Below, piece by piece: positions 32,831 through 46,678 of a stretch of DNA of 64,000 nucleotides (positions within the stretch are counted from its first letter, which is position 1; the number at the start of each line of letters is the position of its first letter). Both the position numbers and the translations under genes were made by a program. A model generated the notes under the pieces. The model was not told where the DNA came from and ran no database searches. It was given only the letters and a program-made list of their open reading frames with translations. This DNA is from Ophiocordyceps camponoti-saundersi (nom. inval.) (taxonomy: Eukaryota; Ascomycota; Sordariomycetes; Hypocreales; Ophiocordycipitaceae): assembly GCA_003339415.1 (NCBI GenBank), contig PDHQ01000003.1:62001-126000 (forward strand), read 5' to 3'.

Positions 32831-35800
32831 ATGGTTGGGGGAAAGAGCATTTTGGTGTGTCGTCTACATTTTCTTCGCCCTCGGCGGCACTGACCGTGGA
32901 TCAAGAAGCACTTGAACTCGCTACCTCATCCTGTCAACACCTTGGATCAGCATTCGACCGCCGGCTCTAGCAGCGACGCACCGCCCGCAAAGCGCCAAAA
33001 GGTGACGCCCACGCCCTCGACCAGTCCCTATTTCTCAAAGCCTGGTCACGGAGACGCCCACTTCTCAGACCCCTCCACACCCCAACATCTCTTCAGAAGT
33101 AAATCCAGTGTCGGAGCGACGTCCCCCCACCACCCGGAAATCGGCCTTCTGCCGCCCAAATTCAAGAGTAGTGCTGGCAAGAAGCGAACACGCCGCAGCC
33201 GCAACGATAAACAGCGCTCTCAAGTCATCTCGCCCAGCTCAGACGATTTGACATCTGCCAGTGGAAGCTCTGATATACTAGCTCAGCATCCGCCGCCGGC
33301 CAACGTCGTCTCCGATGTGCAACCGCCTTCAGGATCGGGGGGGCTAACTATGACTTCATACAAGCTTCCTCAGCCGACGCGCGGTGCTGAACAAGCTCCC
33401 AAAGCAGAGGACAAGCTAAATTCGAATCACATCAAAGTTCTTGAATCAGATGACGAGCTAAATTTCGATCCCATGAAAGTTCCCAAATCAGAGGCCCTAC
33501 CAAATTCCGAATCGACAGAGAAAAGGCAAACAAACTTTTCCAAGATCGTTGACAAGGATCGACAGAGTGCGTCGAGGGGCGACATACTGCGTACTCGGTT
33601 CGGAAAGCCTCGACAACTAAAGCATCCCTTGCCGCAAGAGCATGTCGTTATCGGGGTGAAAAGGGCGGTAGGGGGAAGAATTATCTACGACAGCGGACAA
33701 GGCCAGCCGCCAGTCCTGTTACAGCTTCAAGAGATTCAGAAATTCACCGGGCATAAATTGGTCTTTGCGTTGGCACAAAGCGAAAAAACGCTCAAGTGGC
33801 TTGAAATCGACATCGAAACCATAAAGAATGTCAAGCATTCTGAGCGGTGTCTAGTCATCGAGCGTCCTGTTGCCAAGCTATTTATCGAACTCGATACCGT
33901 CAAAGACTGCAAAAAACTTCTCAAATTGATACCTGTAGAGAAAGTTATCAATAAAGAGTGAGTAGTGACAGCCGGCGACAGGTAGCTACTAGTCTTGTTG
34001 CTAACAAACATCAAGACACGAGGATGTCGACAGCATATTTGAAAGGAATTTCCAAGAAACTAAAGTCTGGGCTAAAAGCCGCAGACAAGCTAGCGAGCCG
34101 AAGCAGCTACACGAGACCAAAGACCATGGGATGCCTTGGTCAGCCTCCAAATTTGAGCCGAACCCGAAGCCTGTCGCGAGAAGTGCGCGGCTCAAGGACA
34201 ACATGCAGTCTGGTGTTTCACGGACAGCCGACAAGGGAGCCATCGACCACAGCAGCAAGCCAGAAGTGGTGCCCTCTGCGAATACGGCGACGCGGTTGCG
34301 CCAGACGAGGAATCTACTATCCACGACTACCGCTCCAGTGGCCACGGCTACCTCCGTCAGTCCCACACCAAAACGCTGGACGAGGCAAAATCCGGCTTGG
34401 CGAGAGTGTTGGGACAGGTCGCTCATGTATCCAGCGACGGGAAAGAACAGGACGACGGTGGACGACGAGGACATTCCCAGGCTAGACGAGGGCGAGTTCC
34501 TGAATGACAACCTCATCAGCTTCTACCTACGTTACTTGGAGATCAACCTCGAGAAGGAACAGCCGGGGCTTCGAGAAAAGGTCTATATATTCAGCACGTT
34601 TTTCTTCGAAAAGCTGAGATCGACACGTTCACATATCAACTACGACGGTGTCAAGACATGGACCGCCAAATTCGATCTCTTTTCGTACGACTACATCATC
34701 GTGCCGGTCAACGAGAACGCTCACTGGTATTTGGCAATCATCTGTAATGTGCCAAATGCCATAAACGGCATCCCGGGTCAGGGGGATGTCGAGGTGATTG
34801 AGCTACCGGAGGAGCCTGTCGCTTCATCTGTGACGAGCACATGCACGACGACAGTAACGGCGAAGCCGTCGGATGAAACAGCACTGAAGTCGAACCTCCA
34901 GCAACTCAGAATTATCATACTGGACTCTCTCGGCGCTCTGCATGGGCGCACCACCAAAGCCCTCAAAGACTATCTCGTCGAGGAGGCAAAGTACAAGAAG
35001 AACATCGACTTGGCTCTTCCGCTCAAGGGAATAAATGCCAAAGATATTCCGATGCAGAACAACTATTGCGACTGCGGTCTCTTCGTTCTGGGCTACGTGG
35101 AGGAATTCCTCAAGGATCCCGACGGTAATGCCCGCAAATTGCTTGAAAAGGAGAATCCCGGATGGGAGATGCAGCCCGGAAAACTCCGAACCAAAATCCG
35201 AGGATTGCTCTTCGAACTTCAAAAGGATCAAAAGGACCGTCTGATCAAGGAGAAGGCGACGAAGCAGAAATCATCGTCGGGCACAAAAGCCTCAAAGGGG
35301 AATAAGCAGCTCGCCACCGACTCAGCAGCGGCTTCTGCCTCTTCACATGTCGACACGTCTTCCCATACGGAAACAGGAATCGGGCCAGGCGTCCAGCAGA
35401 CTACTTTGACGCTGATGCAGAGAAGCGGTTCAGAAAGCTTGCCATTCGCGGCGGCTGACGACCCGGCCCCGAAGGACAAGGTCGCCGGCGTCGAGGCATT
35501 GAGCGATTCCGGCAACAGCACAAACACTGAGAAGGCTTCTCACCGCACGCCGCGGACGTCTCCTGGCGGTCTGCCCCAGAAAGAAGGGGCCGATGTGGCT
35601 GCAACTTCATCAGTCGACACGGACGCTGTTCGGGGCAAGGAACGCTCTACGCTACATCAGCAGCCACCGTTTGTTCGTCCCCTCTCAAGCTCCTCGCCGA
35701 CGACGGTCCGCAGCGATGACGCTGTGAGGTTAGTACCAGCAGTCGAGACGATCAGTGACGTTACGTCTCCCCGGCGCAAAGTGGAGGGGAGCAAGGTCAC

Positions 35801-35921
35801 GCTGTCTGTGCCTGCGGTGCGCGCACTGCGGCGTCGCGCAGCAGAAGCGCATTCGTCGACTGGATCACGGGCCGGCTACGGTGGTATCGATCGCACCGTG
35901 GACCTGATGGACCTGACATGA
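32831..35921 (+). CDS. ULP2-type SUMO protease (C48 peptidase)
   Basis: Three exons, 32831-32854, 32906-33957 and 34016-35921, encode 993 residues. The main frame is closed upstream by a stop and lacks a suitable ATG; the 24-nt exon MVGGKSIL joins in phase across a 51-bp intron with a GTGTGT donor, CTGAC branch and CAAG acceptor, so it is proposed as the start. The N-terminal half is disordered with a nuclear-type basic patch (PPAKRQK). A structured segment around residues 245-350 precedes the peptidase domain. The domain (about 500-760) has the C48 order: DEDIPRLDEGEFLNDNLISF, histidine in NENAHWYLAIICN, aspartate in LDSLG and cysteine in QNNYCDCGLFVLGYVEEF. A Ser/Thr-rich insertion of about 45 residues splits the His and Asp motifs. 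Ulp2/SENP6-type enzymes trim poly-SUMO chains in the nucleus. Confidence 0.85.
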
Positions 35922-36360
35922 CCAATCTCGTCATGATGTGTACGGAGGTATCATACTCGATCAGCGCATCTCCAGTGACTTGTTCGGAGATGGATCGTTT
36001 CCCCTTGGATCCTTTATTTCTTTCTGGCTTTCTCCCTTATCGCCAGTTCCTTGCTCACTCTAGTCTTACATGAGCTTCCAGGTAACGTAGCAAAGGATCA
36101 CTACCTATCTTTCTGAATGTATGCATAGGACGCGAAGTTTTAGTAGCGTGATAGACGCCTGATGCCATCGGAGTCGGGGGGAGAAGGGGTTTGCTAGCAT
36201 GAATGGCGTCCAGTCTGGCAGGGGAAAGGGGGGGAGCAGCCACGAGTCTAAGTTCCTAACAGTCATAGATCAAAACGTCGTTCATAGCCCGGTAGAGTTC
36301 ATCTCTGGCATTCGGCCTCTCACCCTCCTTTTTTTTCCATTTAATGTGACGTGAGCTCAG
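35922..36360. other. Convergent intergenic region (ULP2-type and RRP9 genes)
   Basis: 439 bp between two 3' ends, expected to hold both 3' UTRs. It has a T-rich stretch near 36328-36342. No gene seen. Confidence 0.45.
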
Positions 36361-38145
36361 CTATGTCCTTGTCTCGTCCTCCTCTTCCTCCGCGTCTTCA
36401 CACACCCCGTTTGCCGACGCGGCAGGGGCTCTAGGCACCTCGAAGATGACGCCGCCGTTGCGGGCGCCCCTGTGAACGGTCCATCGCCCGAGGCGGTGCT
36501 CGCGGGCGACGGCGGCGACGACGCATAGGCCATCGCAGCCGCGGTCGCCGCGCTCGAAGACGGCTATGTCGTTAACAATGCCTGGGATGGGGCGGCTTTG
36601 GTCGTCGGTTTTGTTCTTGTCGTCGTCGTGGCCGCCCAGCACGGCAAAGGGTTCAATCTTCCTCTTGTCGTCGGTCAACTTCCAGACGCGGATGTGGCCG
36701 TCCCAGCTTCCGCTGAGGATCACGTCGGAGTAGGGTATTGTTCTCAGGGCGGTGATGCAGCGGGGCGTTGGGGCGGGGATCGCGTTCGGACCGGGGACCT
36801 TCTCGGCTGAGGCCAAGTCGGGGTCGAGGGGGGGGTCGATGCCGTGGGCGATGGGTTCGATGTAGACGGGTTTTTTCTTCTGGACGCTCCAAAGGGAGAT
36901 GGCGCCGTTGTCGCTGCCTGTGACGAAGAGGTCGTCGTCGATCATGGCGATGCGATCCATGCTACCCTCGTGTAGGAGGGAGCGGGGGTCGATGCCGGGT
37001 GGGGGAGGTCTCTTGTCTACGGCGCCGCCGCGGAAGACGAGCTGAGTCTCCTCGATGACCTTCCACAGGCGGGCGGTGCGGTCGCGGGCGCCGACGCTGA
37101 CGCAGCGTTCTTGGGCGAGGGCGTCGACGTCGACGACTTGATCTTGGTGGCCGAAGAGAGTCTCGACGTAGGCTAGCTCATCCAGGCTCCAGACCTTGAC
37201 GGTACGGTCCTTGGAGGAGGAATAGAGCTGATTTGTGCCGCGGCGGAAGGCTAGGCCGGTGATGGCGTCGCGATGATGGGTCATGACCTTGATTGGCTTG
37301 AGCGTGGCGGCGTCGTAGACGATGAGCCTGCGATCCTCGCCGCCGGTGACGACGTACTTGCCGTCCGAAGAGGCGGCCACGGCCAATATGCGACCCACGT
37401 GTCTCTGGTAGGACTTGTCCTTGTCCTTGGCTGCATTACCACGGATCCATGTGACGAGCTCGGGTCTTTTCCTCGCCGGGGCCGGTGATTTCTTGGGTTT
37501 GCGCTTGGTGGTCTGCGGGTATTGATCTCGGGGCAAGTCCTGGGCTCTCCACTTATGGAGGAAGAGATCCTTGGAGGTGGTGTAGATGTAAGGAGCGCAT
37601 ACTGCGACGGACGTGATGGCGTTGGTGTTACTGCGGAAGAAGGTCTGCGATGACTTGTCAAAGGCGAGGTCCGAGGCCAGTCGACGGTAAAGTCTGCCCT
37701 TGGTCTCGGCCACATCTTCTTGTAGTCGTTCGGCTATTAGGTCCCGATCTATTTCGGCTGCGTCGAAGCCGGTATCGTCGACGTCTTGCTTGACGTTTTC
37801 CAGGTAACGTTCGGCCAACCGCAATCTCTTCTCGGCAGCCGTTTCGGCGTCGTCGTCGTCGTCGTCGTCGTCGTCATCTGATCTCTCGCTTGCAGAAATA
37901 TCGCCATCTTTCGCATTTTCCTCTGAGGAAGAATCGTCCAAATCCGGATCTGACTCGGACTCGGGATGCTGCCTCTTCTTATTGCTGTTCTTGTTCCTCT
38001 CCTGTTGTTGGACTCGCTTTGCAGGCGGCCTGATCGTTGGTTTTCTCGACGCTTTGAAGGAGGCAACTTTCTTCTTCGGTCCATCTGGTAATGAAGGTCG
38101 TTTCCGCTTCTTCTGAGAGCCAGGGACTGTGAAGAAGGACGACAT
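36361..38145 (-). CDS. RRP9: RRP9, U3 snoRNP WD40 protein (U3-55K)
   Basis: A single exon from ATG 38145 gives 594 residues. The N-terminus is basic (KKRKRPSLPDGPKKK..) then acidic with a run of ten Asp encoded by a GAC repeat near 37850-37876. The linker carries LRLAERYLENVKQ, IAERLQEDVAETKGRLYRRL and ASDLAF, which is the family signature before the propeller. WD repeats follow: NAITSVAVCAPYIYTTSKD, GRILAVAASSDGKYVVTGGE, AITGLAFRRGTNQLYSSSKD, QVVDVDALAQERCVSVGARD, DRIAMIDDDLFVTGSDNGAI and LSGSWDGHIRVWKL. Rrp9 binds the U3 snoRNA box B/C motif and acts in 18S rRNA processing in the nucleolus. The gene is intronless, unlike most neighbours, and is head to head with PRE1. Confidence 0.92.
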   Translation of the reverse strand: MSSFFTVPGSQKKRKRPSLPDGPKKKVASFKASRKPTIRPPAKRVQQQERNKNSNKKRQHPESESDPDLDDSSSEENAKDGDISASERSDDDDDDDDDDAETAAEKRLRLAERYLENVKQDVDDTGFDAAEIDRDLIAERLQEDVAETKGRLYRRLASDLAFDKSSQTFFRSNTNAITSVAVCAPYIYTTSKDLFLHKWRAQDLPRDQYPQTTKRKPKKSPAPARKRPELVTWIRGNAAKDKDKSYQRHVGRILAVAASSDGKYVVTGGEDRRLIVYDAATLKPIKVMTHHRDAITGLAFRRGTNQLYSSSKDRTVKVWSLDELAYVETLFGHQDQVVDVDALAQERCVSVGARDRTARLWKVIEETQLVFRGGAVDKRPPPPGIDPRSLLHEGSMDRIAMIDDDLFVTGSDNGAISLWSVQKKKPVYIEPIAHGIDPPLDPDLASAEKVPGPNAIPAPTPRCITALRTIPYSDVILSGSWDGHIRVWKLTDDKRKIEPFAVLGGHDDDKNKTDDQSRPIPGIVNDIAVFERGDRGCDGLCVVAAVAREHRLGRWTVHRGARNGGVIFEVPRAPAASANGVCEDAEEEEDETRT

Positions 38146-38421
38146 GGTGGCTCGTCAAAGCCAAACAATGCCTTCCTTAGAGGCGATACTTTGGATCGCT
38201 ATCAGTGGTTGAGGAAAGAAAAAAAAAAGGTAGCGACGGATTAAAGTCGGCGCGTGCCTCCCCAGCGGCCAGACCCGGGAAATAGTGGCTCCGTGACGTA
38301 CAGCAATCTGGAGCCTAGAGCTACCACAGCTCTCGTCACCTTGCCCTGCTAGTATATCCTCAAGGCACGCAGCCTCTCCCTTTGTCTTCCCCGACTACAG
38401 CACGATCCGAAAGTCGCGAAA
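38146..38421. promoter_or_regulatory. Compact bidirectional promoter RRP9 / PRE1
   Basis: 276 bp separate the RRP9 and PRE1 start codons. An A-rich run (about 38216-38229) and a TGACGT-type CRE-like core at about 38295-38300 are visible. The yeast proteasome element GGTGGCAAA is not present. Confidence 0.55.
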
Positions 38422-39221
38422 ATGTAAGTTCTCAAAAGCTTCCTTACTGCACTAGACGACGAACTAATTGCCCACTCTTCCAGGGAGGTGCTACTGGGTA
38501 TCACGGGTAAGGACTTCACCCTCATCGCAGCCTCCAAGGCGGCAATGCGAGGCGCCACGATCCTTAAAGCCTCGGACGACAAGACACGGGCTCTCAATAA
38601 ACACACGCTTCTGGCTTTTTCTGGCGAGGCCGGGGACACAGGTAAGACGGCGCGGGTTTGAAGATACAAAAGAGGATAGATGGATGGGTCTGACGAGGTG
38701 ACGGGCAGTGCAATTCGCCGAATATATCCAACGGAACGCTCAGCTTTACTCGATGCGCAACGAGACGGAGCTCTCGCCTTCGGGTCTGACGCATTTTGTG
38801 CGGGGACAGCTGGCATCGAGCTTGCGGTCGAGACGCCCTTACTACGTTAACCTCCTGATTGGCGGCGTTGACCCCATTTCGGGCAAGCCGTCGCTCTACT
38901 GGCTCGACTATCTGGCGTCGTTGGCCGAGCTTCCTTACGCTGCTCACGGTTATGCCCAGTGCGTGTTTTCTCTTTCTTTTACCCTACGATGAAGTTCGAC
39001 TGATGTTTCTCGTGATCAGATACTACTGTCTGTCTATTCTCGACAAGCACCATCATCCGGACATTACTCTTCCGCAAGGATTAAAAATCTTAAATATGTG
39101 TGTTGATGAGCTGAAGAGACGGATGCCTGTCGACTTCAAGGGCATGGTGGTCAAGGCGATCAAGGTGGATGGCATTGTGGATATAGAGTTTGACGACGAC
39201 CGAGTGGTGAAGAGCGCCTGA
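38422..39221 (+). CDS. PRE1: PRE1, 20S proteasome beta-4 subunit
   Basis: Four exons, 38422-38423, 38484-38641, 38709-38958 and 39020-39221, encode 203 residues. The first exon supplies only the A and T of the start codon: AT|GTAAGT..TTCCAG|G GAG GTG reads [20 protein letters not shown]. This agrees with the family start, and there is no other upstream ATG in frame. The protein has the beta-subunit fold signature ([75 protein letters not shown]). It has no propeptide and no N-terminal catalytic threonine, as expected for the non-proteolytic beta-4 (human PSMB2) subunit. It assembles in the 20S core particle in nucleus and cytosol. Introns are 60-67 bp with consensus ends. Confidence 0.92.
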
Positions 39222-41205
39222 GGTGTCTTCGCCGTGGACTGGCTTTCACGGACAGCATCGTCGGACTTGGGAACATGTTCAGTTGTTTGGCGTCGGGGCA
39301 ACTCGGATGACGTTAAGATTTCATCATGGGTTGTAATTAACCTACTTACCTAACCTCCATACTGGTTGCCAACATCAGACTCTTTGCCCGCTCTGCCTAG
39401 CTGCGGCTCGCGGATCTGAACTGGGTCTCTTTGTATGTATGATTCGGCTTGTGGATGTTGAATAGCGGCAGCTGTTTACCTTTTGTCGAGGGTTATTAAG
39501 GGTCGACAGCTTCGATTCGCAGGGCTGTTACCCTGCAGTAAGGACGACGTCAGTGAGAGAGTTCCAAAGCGATGGAGTTGAGGTTTAAGGGTTGAGACAT
39601 TGCAGTTGAGCTGACCTCTAGATCGCCATGCTGTAATACATCAACTCAACCGTATCCAAGAGCCATGTTATCATTCGGTATCTCGGCCCCAAGAACAAGC
39701 ACTTACACATGAAGCGCTGCATATTTCGTCGTGCGAAGTCGGAAGCAGTGCCCCGACTTTGAAAGTCGACAACGGATTATCCGTCTTACCATTCATTGCC
39801 CCGAAGAGTTGTTTCTGAAGTTTCCGTACATGTTACATGCACATATTCCATACATGCATCGTACGGTACAGTGTGTGAGTGACGCGCGCAGGGACCGGGG
39901 GACGGGCGTGAACGTTACGGATACATACATATCTACACTTGTACGGAGTAAAGATGCGTGTAGACTATCCTTTCCTTTTTTCCTGCCTCATTTTCTTTTC
40001 AACATCCCTCGCAGCTACGGCGGGCCTCAAAGTTATAACAGAACTGAATGCTCTGCAGGGAAGGCCAGACACCTTCATCGGCCGCTTCTTATAAGCGGAC
40101 AGAGATAGGTTTATGTATGTATCCGCACATGCAAATTACTAGCCTGCAACCGAAACGCATGTCTGAGCAATTTTCTTTCTCTGGCGAGGTCCGTTCATAG
40201 CGTCGGCGTACTGTGTCTGTGTTTCCTTTCCTTCCTTGCAGTCAACATGGCCACCGACCTATCATTGGTAGTCAGTCGGTGTCGGGGTTTCGAGAATGCC
40301 CCGGGCTCCAGTGTGTAAGATGCGCCCTCGCCCCGAAAGTCAAACACCTTTACCTGTGTATGTATGCATGTACAAGAGTGGCCTTCAGCTGGCCTCTCTT
40401 GTTTTTGAGTTGCCTCACGAGACACCTTATTTTCGCCGCTTACATCGGGCTTCTTACCCTTAACTTACTTGCGGCTTCGGACAGCACTGTGCGGTGACGT
40501 TTGGAAGGGCGAAACGGAGGTCACTGGGCAACAGAGAAAGGCCACCGCTCCTCGACTGCGGCGGAAAAAGTACCTGACAAATACCCTGCTGCTAGGTATG
40601 TATGTACATATGTACTCGGGCATCAGCAGGCGTGGGGGCCCCCAGTTAGGTCGAGGAGCCCCCAAGACGCGTCTCATGTGCCTGCATGTCGACTGTAGTA
40701 TGTACGGATATGGACGTCAACGTGTATGAAGGTATGTGCCAGTAGTAAGCCATCCTGTCGTCGGCGTTTCCTCTGAGAGGTCGGCACAGTGTCAGTCAGG
40801 ACGAAAGTCCGTTCAGCGATTTGGGGGGATGGGGGGGGGCCGCAGTCGGAGGAGGCCGCAAGAGAAATTAAGAGCGCGTGTACCGGTACTCTATCTTGGT
40901 TGCCTCACCGATGCTGGAAAGCGTGGGAACGAACCCTTCAGAGAGTACCTCTACAAAGCCGCCACACTTCTCACAGCGGGCTTGCCCCTTCTAGCGCGCA
41001 TCCACTGTGAGAATTAGCAGGAAGGTGCCGAAGGGGAAAAGAAAATGAGAGAGAAAAAAATCTTCCGCCTGCACTAGCCTCACTCAGCCACTTCCCTGCT
41101 CTATCTTCCGCCTCGCCAAGCTGCATTCATCCCTCTTTTTTTTTTCTCTTCCTCTTTCTCCCCCTTCCTGTTTTTTCTTCCTACGGCTTCGTTTCGCCAC
41201 CTCTC

Positions 41206-41236
<31 letters not shown>

Positions 41237-41630
41237 TTGCACAAATCCCTCTTCACCTCCCTCCCCCAAAGCATCGTCCTCTGAAGACGAATTTTCGTCT
41301 TTTCCTTGATCTCTTTCCTTTGAAGATTCTGCGTGGTTTCTTCGAGGGAGTCAAAGATACACCTTTGGTGTTCTAATTTTTTTTTCTTCGTGAGATTTGC
41401 TCGCGAGCCCTCAGTTTTTTTTTCTTCGCCCCTTCTTTCGTTTGCGACTTGGTCTTCTGTCTCTATCGTGCGGACGGTGGACTCTTGCCATCATCTTTCG
41501 TCATAAGAGGGTGTCTATTTTTTCAACGGCAATCGACTTTTCTACACAAGGCTGTCTGCCTTGAAATCTCGCGACTGTTTTCCATTGGTCAGCAACCAAA
41601 ACTCGCATTTGAAAATCTTCATCTTGCAAC
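39222..41630. promoter_or_regulatory. 2.4-kb gene-free stretch and DED1 promoter/leader
   Basis: The longest gap in the right half before DED1. Short open frames on both strands lack any family signal. The part near DED1 carries a marked pyrimidine tract with (CTC)n at about 41203-41230 and many T runs (41141-41420), typical of strong fungal promoters or 5' leaders. No tRNA with matching A and B boxes was found in 39400-39750, where I looked most closely. Confidence 0.45.
41203..41232. repeat. (CTC)n microsatellite upstream of DED1
   Basis: About nine CTC triplets inside a long T/C-rich stretch, 400 bp before the DED1 start codon. Confidence 0.8.
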
Positions 41631-43720
<2,090 letters not shown>

Positions 43721-44885
43721 TTCCCACTCACGAGCAATTCCGCGCCCGTCGGTAACGATCTAATCTGAGCAAGAGCCGACGACTTCTGGGTGCCCCGGAT
43801 GCGAATCCTTTTTCCCCGTTGCATTTCTCGCTTTTCGGAAGTTTTTCTTTCCTGTTTTGTCGTCTTTTTATCTCTTTTCTTTTTGACTGCTTTTATTCCA
43901 ACGACACGGCGGCGATCATGGCCTGCGAACACGGACGAAACCCACGCTTCGCCACAGGCAGCATCGGTCTACGAGGCATTTGACGACGCATCCGATAGAT
44001 TGCATTTTCATTTGATTTCGACTCTCCTCGATTGATACCCTTAGACCGAGAGACGTGGGGAACTCGACACGGTGATGTCTCACCGGTTCGGATCTGTTAG
44101 ATCTGGGCAAGGAAAAAAGTTCTTCTCATGTGTCTGCCGTCTAACTTGAGGATCCTTAGATCCTCCCCCAGGGCATTTTTCTCGCTTCCACGATAGAGGG
44201 TCGTTGTCGCCGTGCAGATATATAGACAAAAGTGGATTTTCTCGGTTCTCTGGTCGGAAAAGAACGCGCAGCAGGCTCTTCATCGGGTAGAGTCGGATGA
44301 GAGCGGAGGAAAGATGGTCGCAGGATCGGCTTTTCCCATTTGATTCTGAGCATGGCCAAGGCCGCTCGATACAGGTTATGGATTTTGAGTGGACGGCCGT
44401 GTCCAAAGAGCTCTCGCTCTTGGAGGCTGTAATGCGCAGGACCGAAGGGGGGGAAAGGTGGTGTTCTTCACCGATTTACATATGCCTCTCGAACCCCGAT
44501 GGTCTGTCTCGGGAGTCAGGGGATAGGATGGATGGGATGAGGGTTCGCGATGGCGGCGCGCCGTCTGCCCCCGTGATCCAGGACAGGTAGATAGGGATCC
44601 AGAGCGGACTGAGAAGTTCCAGCCTAAAAAAAGATAGTTGATTTTTTATTAGTATATGTGCGCGTAGTTACACCGTCAGGGGTGTCACAGATCGAATTCG
44701 ACAGTAACGTGAGAAAGAGAGAGATAGAGAGAGAGAGAGACAATGAGATTGATGACTGATGGAGGTGAGGTGGCTGGGAGGAATTACCTCGGCTAATCGA
44801 ACCAAGAACCATGCATGCAACGCTCCTGTTGGCAACCCTCACCGACGGAGACACACGACGAACGGATACGGACAGATCTTCAGAC
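43721..44885. other. Spacer between DED1 and the AMP-binding-like gene
   Basis: 1.16 kb holding the DED1 3' UTR (T-rich at 43840-43890) and the next promoter. A GA dinucleotide run lies at about 44714-44741. No gene seen. Confidence 0.45.
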
Positions 44886-46678
44886 ATGGGCATCTTGGAC
44901 AGCATCGACAGCGGGCTAGCCTGGCTTTTTGGACAGTGGAATGGCTACTCGACCGGGCTGATGACGGCGCTGGTGCTTGTGGTCAGCTACCGCATCATGA
45001 CGTCTCGCGAGCCGGACGTGCACCCGCTGTTACTGGCTCGGCAATCGGTTGCGTCGGCGGTGCGCCATGAGGGCGAGAGCGCCGTCTACCGCAGTCAGGC
45101 GGCGCCGCACGGCTTGCCACTGAGCAGCGGGCTCAACGTCAAGGAAGCCGGGGCGCCGCGCTGGAGCCGAGGCCGGGACGGACACCTCGGAGACGTCTGG
45201 CGTAAGGCCGCTTCCGGCGGAGACGACGGCGCCAAGGGCCGCATCTTGACCGTCATGGGCTCCGAAAAGGTGGTTGAGCACGGACTGGGTGAGAGCCGAT
45301 TGCTAGTGCGACTCGGGAGCTGGTTGCGGGGGGGGGAGAGGGGGCAATGAGCTGACTTGCACTCAACACCAGAGGACGTGACGAGGCAGATCAACATCAT
45401 CGGCCGACACATCGCAGACCATGGCGGCATCAAGGTGGCTATCTACCTGCCCAACTCAGTCGAGTTGCTGGCGGCTCTACTGGCTTGCAGCTTCTACCCC
45501 AATCTGACGGCTGTTTTGATGCCCTTTAACGTGTCGGAAGACGAGCTCATCTCTATGCTGAGACGCTCGGCTGTCGACACGCTCGTGGCCGCGCCAGGCA
45601 CTTTCTCTATCGCCACCGTGATCCAAGCCTATCCTTCGCTGAGGCAGCTCGTCTGGGTCGTGGACGAGGGCAACAGCCATATGGACTGGAGCGACGGCAT
45701 CAACGGCAGCGTCAACGTGGCGACGTGGCAGAGTCTGGCCAAGGAAGGCTCGGATGGCGGTGAGGTTTTGGCTTTGAGCAACGACCACAGTCCTCAGGAC
45801 GTGGTGATGTTTTGGCAGGGAGAAATGGTGCGCTTCACGCAGGCCAATCTCGTCTCGGGCATCGCTGGCCAGCTGGCGGCCGTCCCCGCCAGGGACAGGA
45901 TGGGGCCGTGGGATCTGTTCCTGCCAGTCGATTCGTTGACCAACATCTACACCTTGGTCCTCACTATGGCGGCCCTCTATTCGAATGCGTCGCTGGCTCT
46001 GAACTCGGTGGCCGGCCCAGGGGCGGACCTGATGCTTGCGACGAAGGGCATCGCGCCGACGGTGGTGGTGGTGGGCCCGGAGACGCTGCTCGGCCTGCAC
46101 AAGGAGTCGGTCGTCAGGGTGGGTTCGGGGCTGGGAAAGCTTTCGCACGCCATGTCGACTCGCACGCTGGCGGGTCAGGGCGTCTTCGCTCCCGGCAACG
46201 TGCTGTCCGTCTTCTCGCCGCGGCCAGCCATCGGCACGACACCAGGCAAGCTCAGGCTCATCTATGCGGCAGACAGAATCGGGACCAGGATGCCGCGGCT
46301 CTCGCCTGCGATGCTGTCGGACCTGCGCATCGTGACGGGGGCGCGGGTGGTGTATGCGCTCTCTGCCGCTCGAGTGGCGGGGGCCGTCTGTCAGACGTCG
46401 CTATTCGACTACAGGGTCGACGGCGGCAGCCATTTCGGGGCACCGCCGACGAGCGTCGAGATCTTTTTCCGGGACAAGGGCGACTACAAGACGACGGATT
46501 CTGTGGTTGAGGGAGAGGTGAGCAGCGTTTTCCTTCTCTCAAATTTCCCCCCTCTCTCTCATGGACAGATTCTGACGCCTTACAGATTGTGGCCCGCGGC
46601 CCTTGCGTGTCCGGAACCGAGGCCAGCACGGGTATCGTTGGCAGGATGCGGCCCGACCAGACGCTGTCGTGCATCTGA
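44886..46678 (+). CDS. Membrane-anchored, truncated AMP-binding (adenylate-forming)-like protein
   Basis: Three exons, 44886-45288, 45373-46517 and 46586-46678, encode 546 residues. The start MGILDSIDSGLAWLFGQWNG leads into one N-terminal hydrophobic helix (GLMTALVLVVSYRIM), so it is probably membrane-anchored. The rest follows the N-terminal domain of AMP-binding enzymes: EDVTRQINIIGRHIADHGGI, VAIYLPNSVELLAALLACSF, FTQANLVSGIAGQL, DLFLPVDSLTNIYTLVLTMA and SDLRIVTGARVVYALSAARV. The P-loop SGTTGxPK is missing: the frame passes from VVMFWQG directly to EMVRFTQANL. The protein ends just after IVARGPCVSGTEASTG, so the small C-terminal domain with the catalytic lysine is absent. I recall similar short proteins in other Hypocreales, suggesting a conserved non-catalytic role rather than a recent break. 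Function is unknown. Confidence 0.75.

Noticed and set aside
39441..39740. Possible tRNA suggested by a GCTTCGATTC box-like string
   Set aside because: No matching A box at the right distance and no acceptor-stem pairing could be found by eye.
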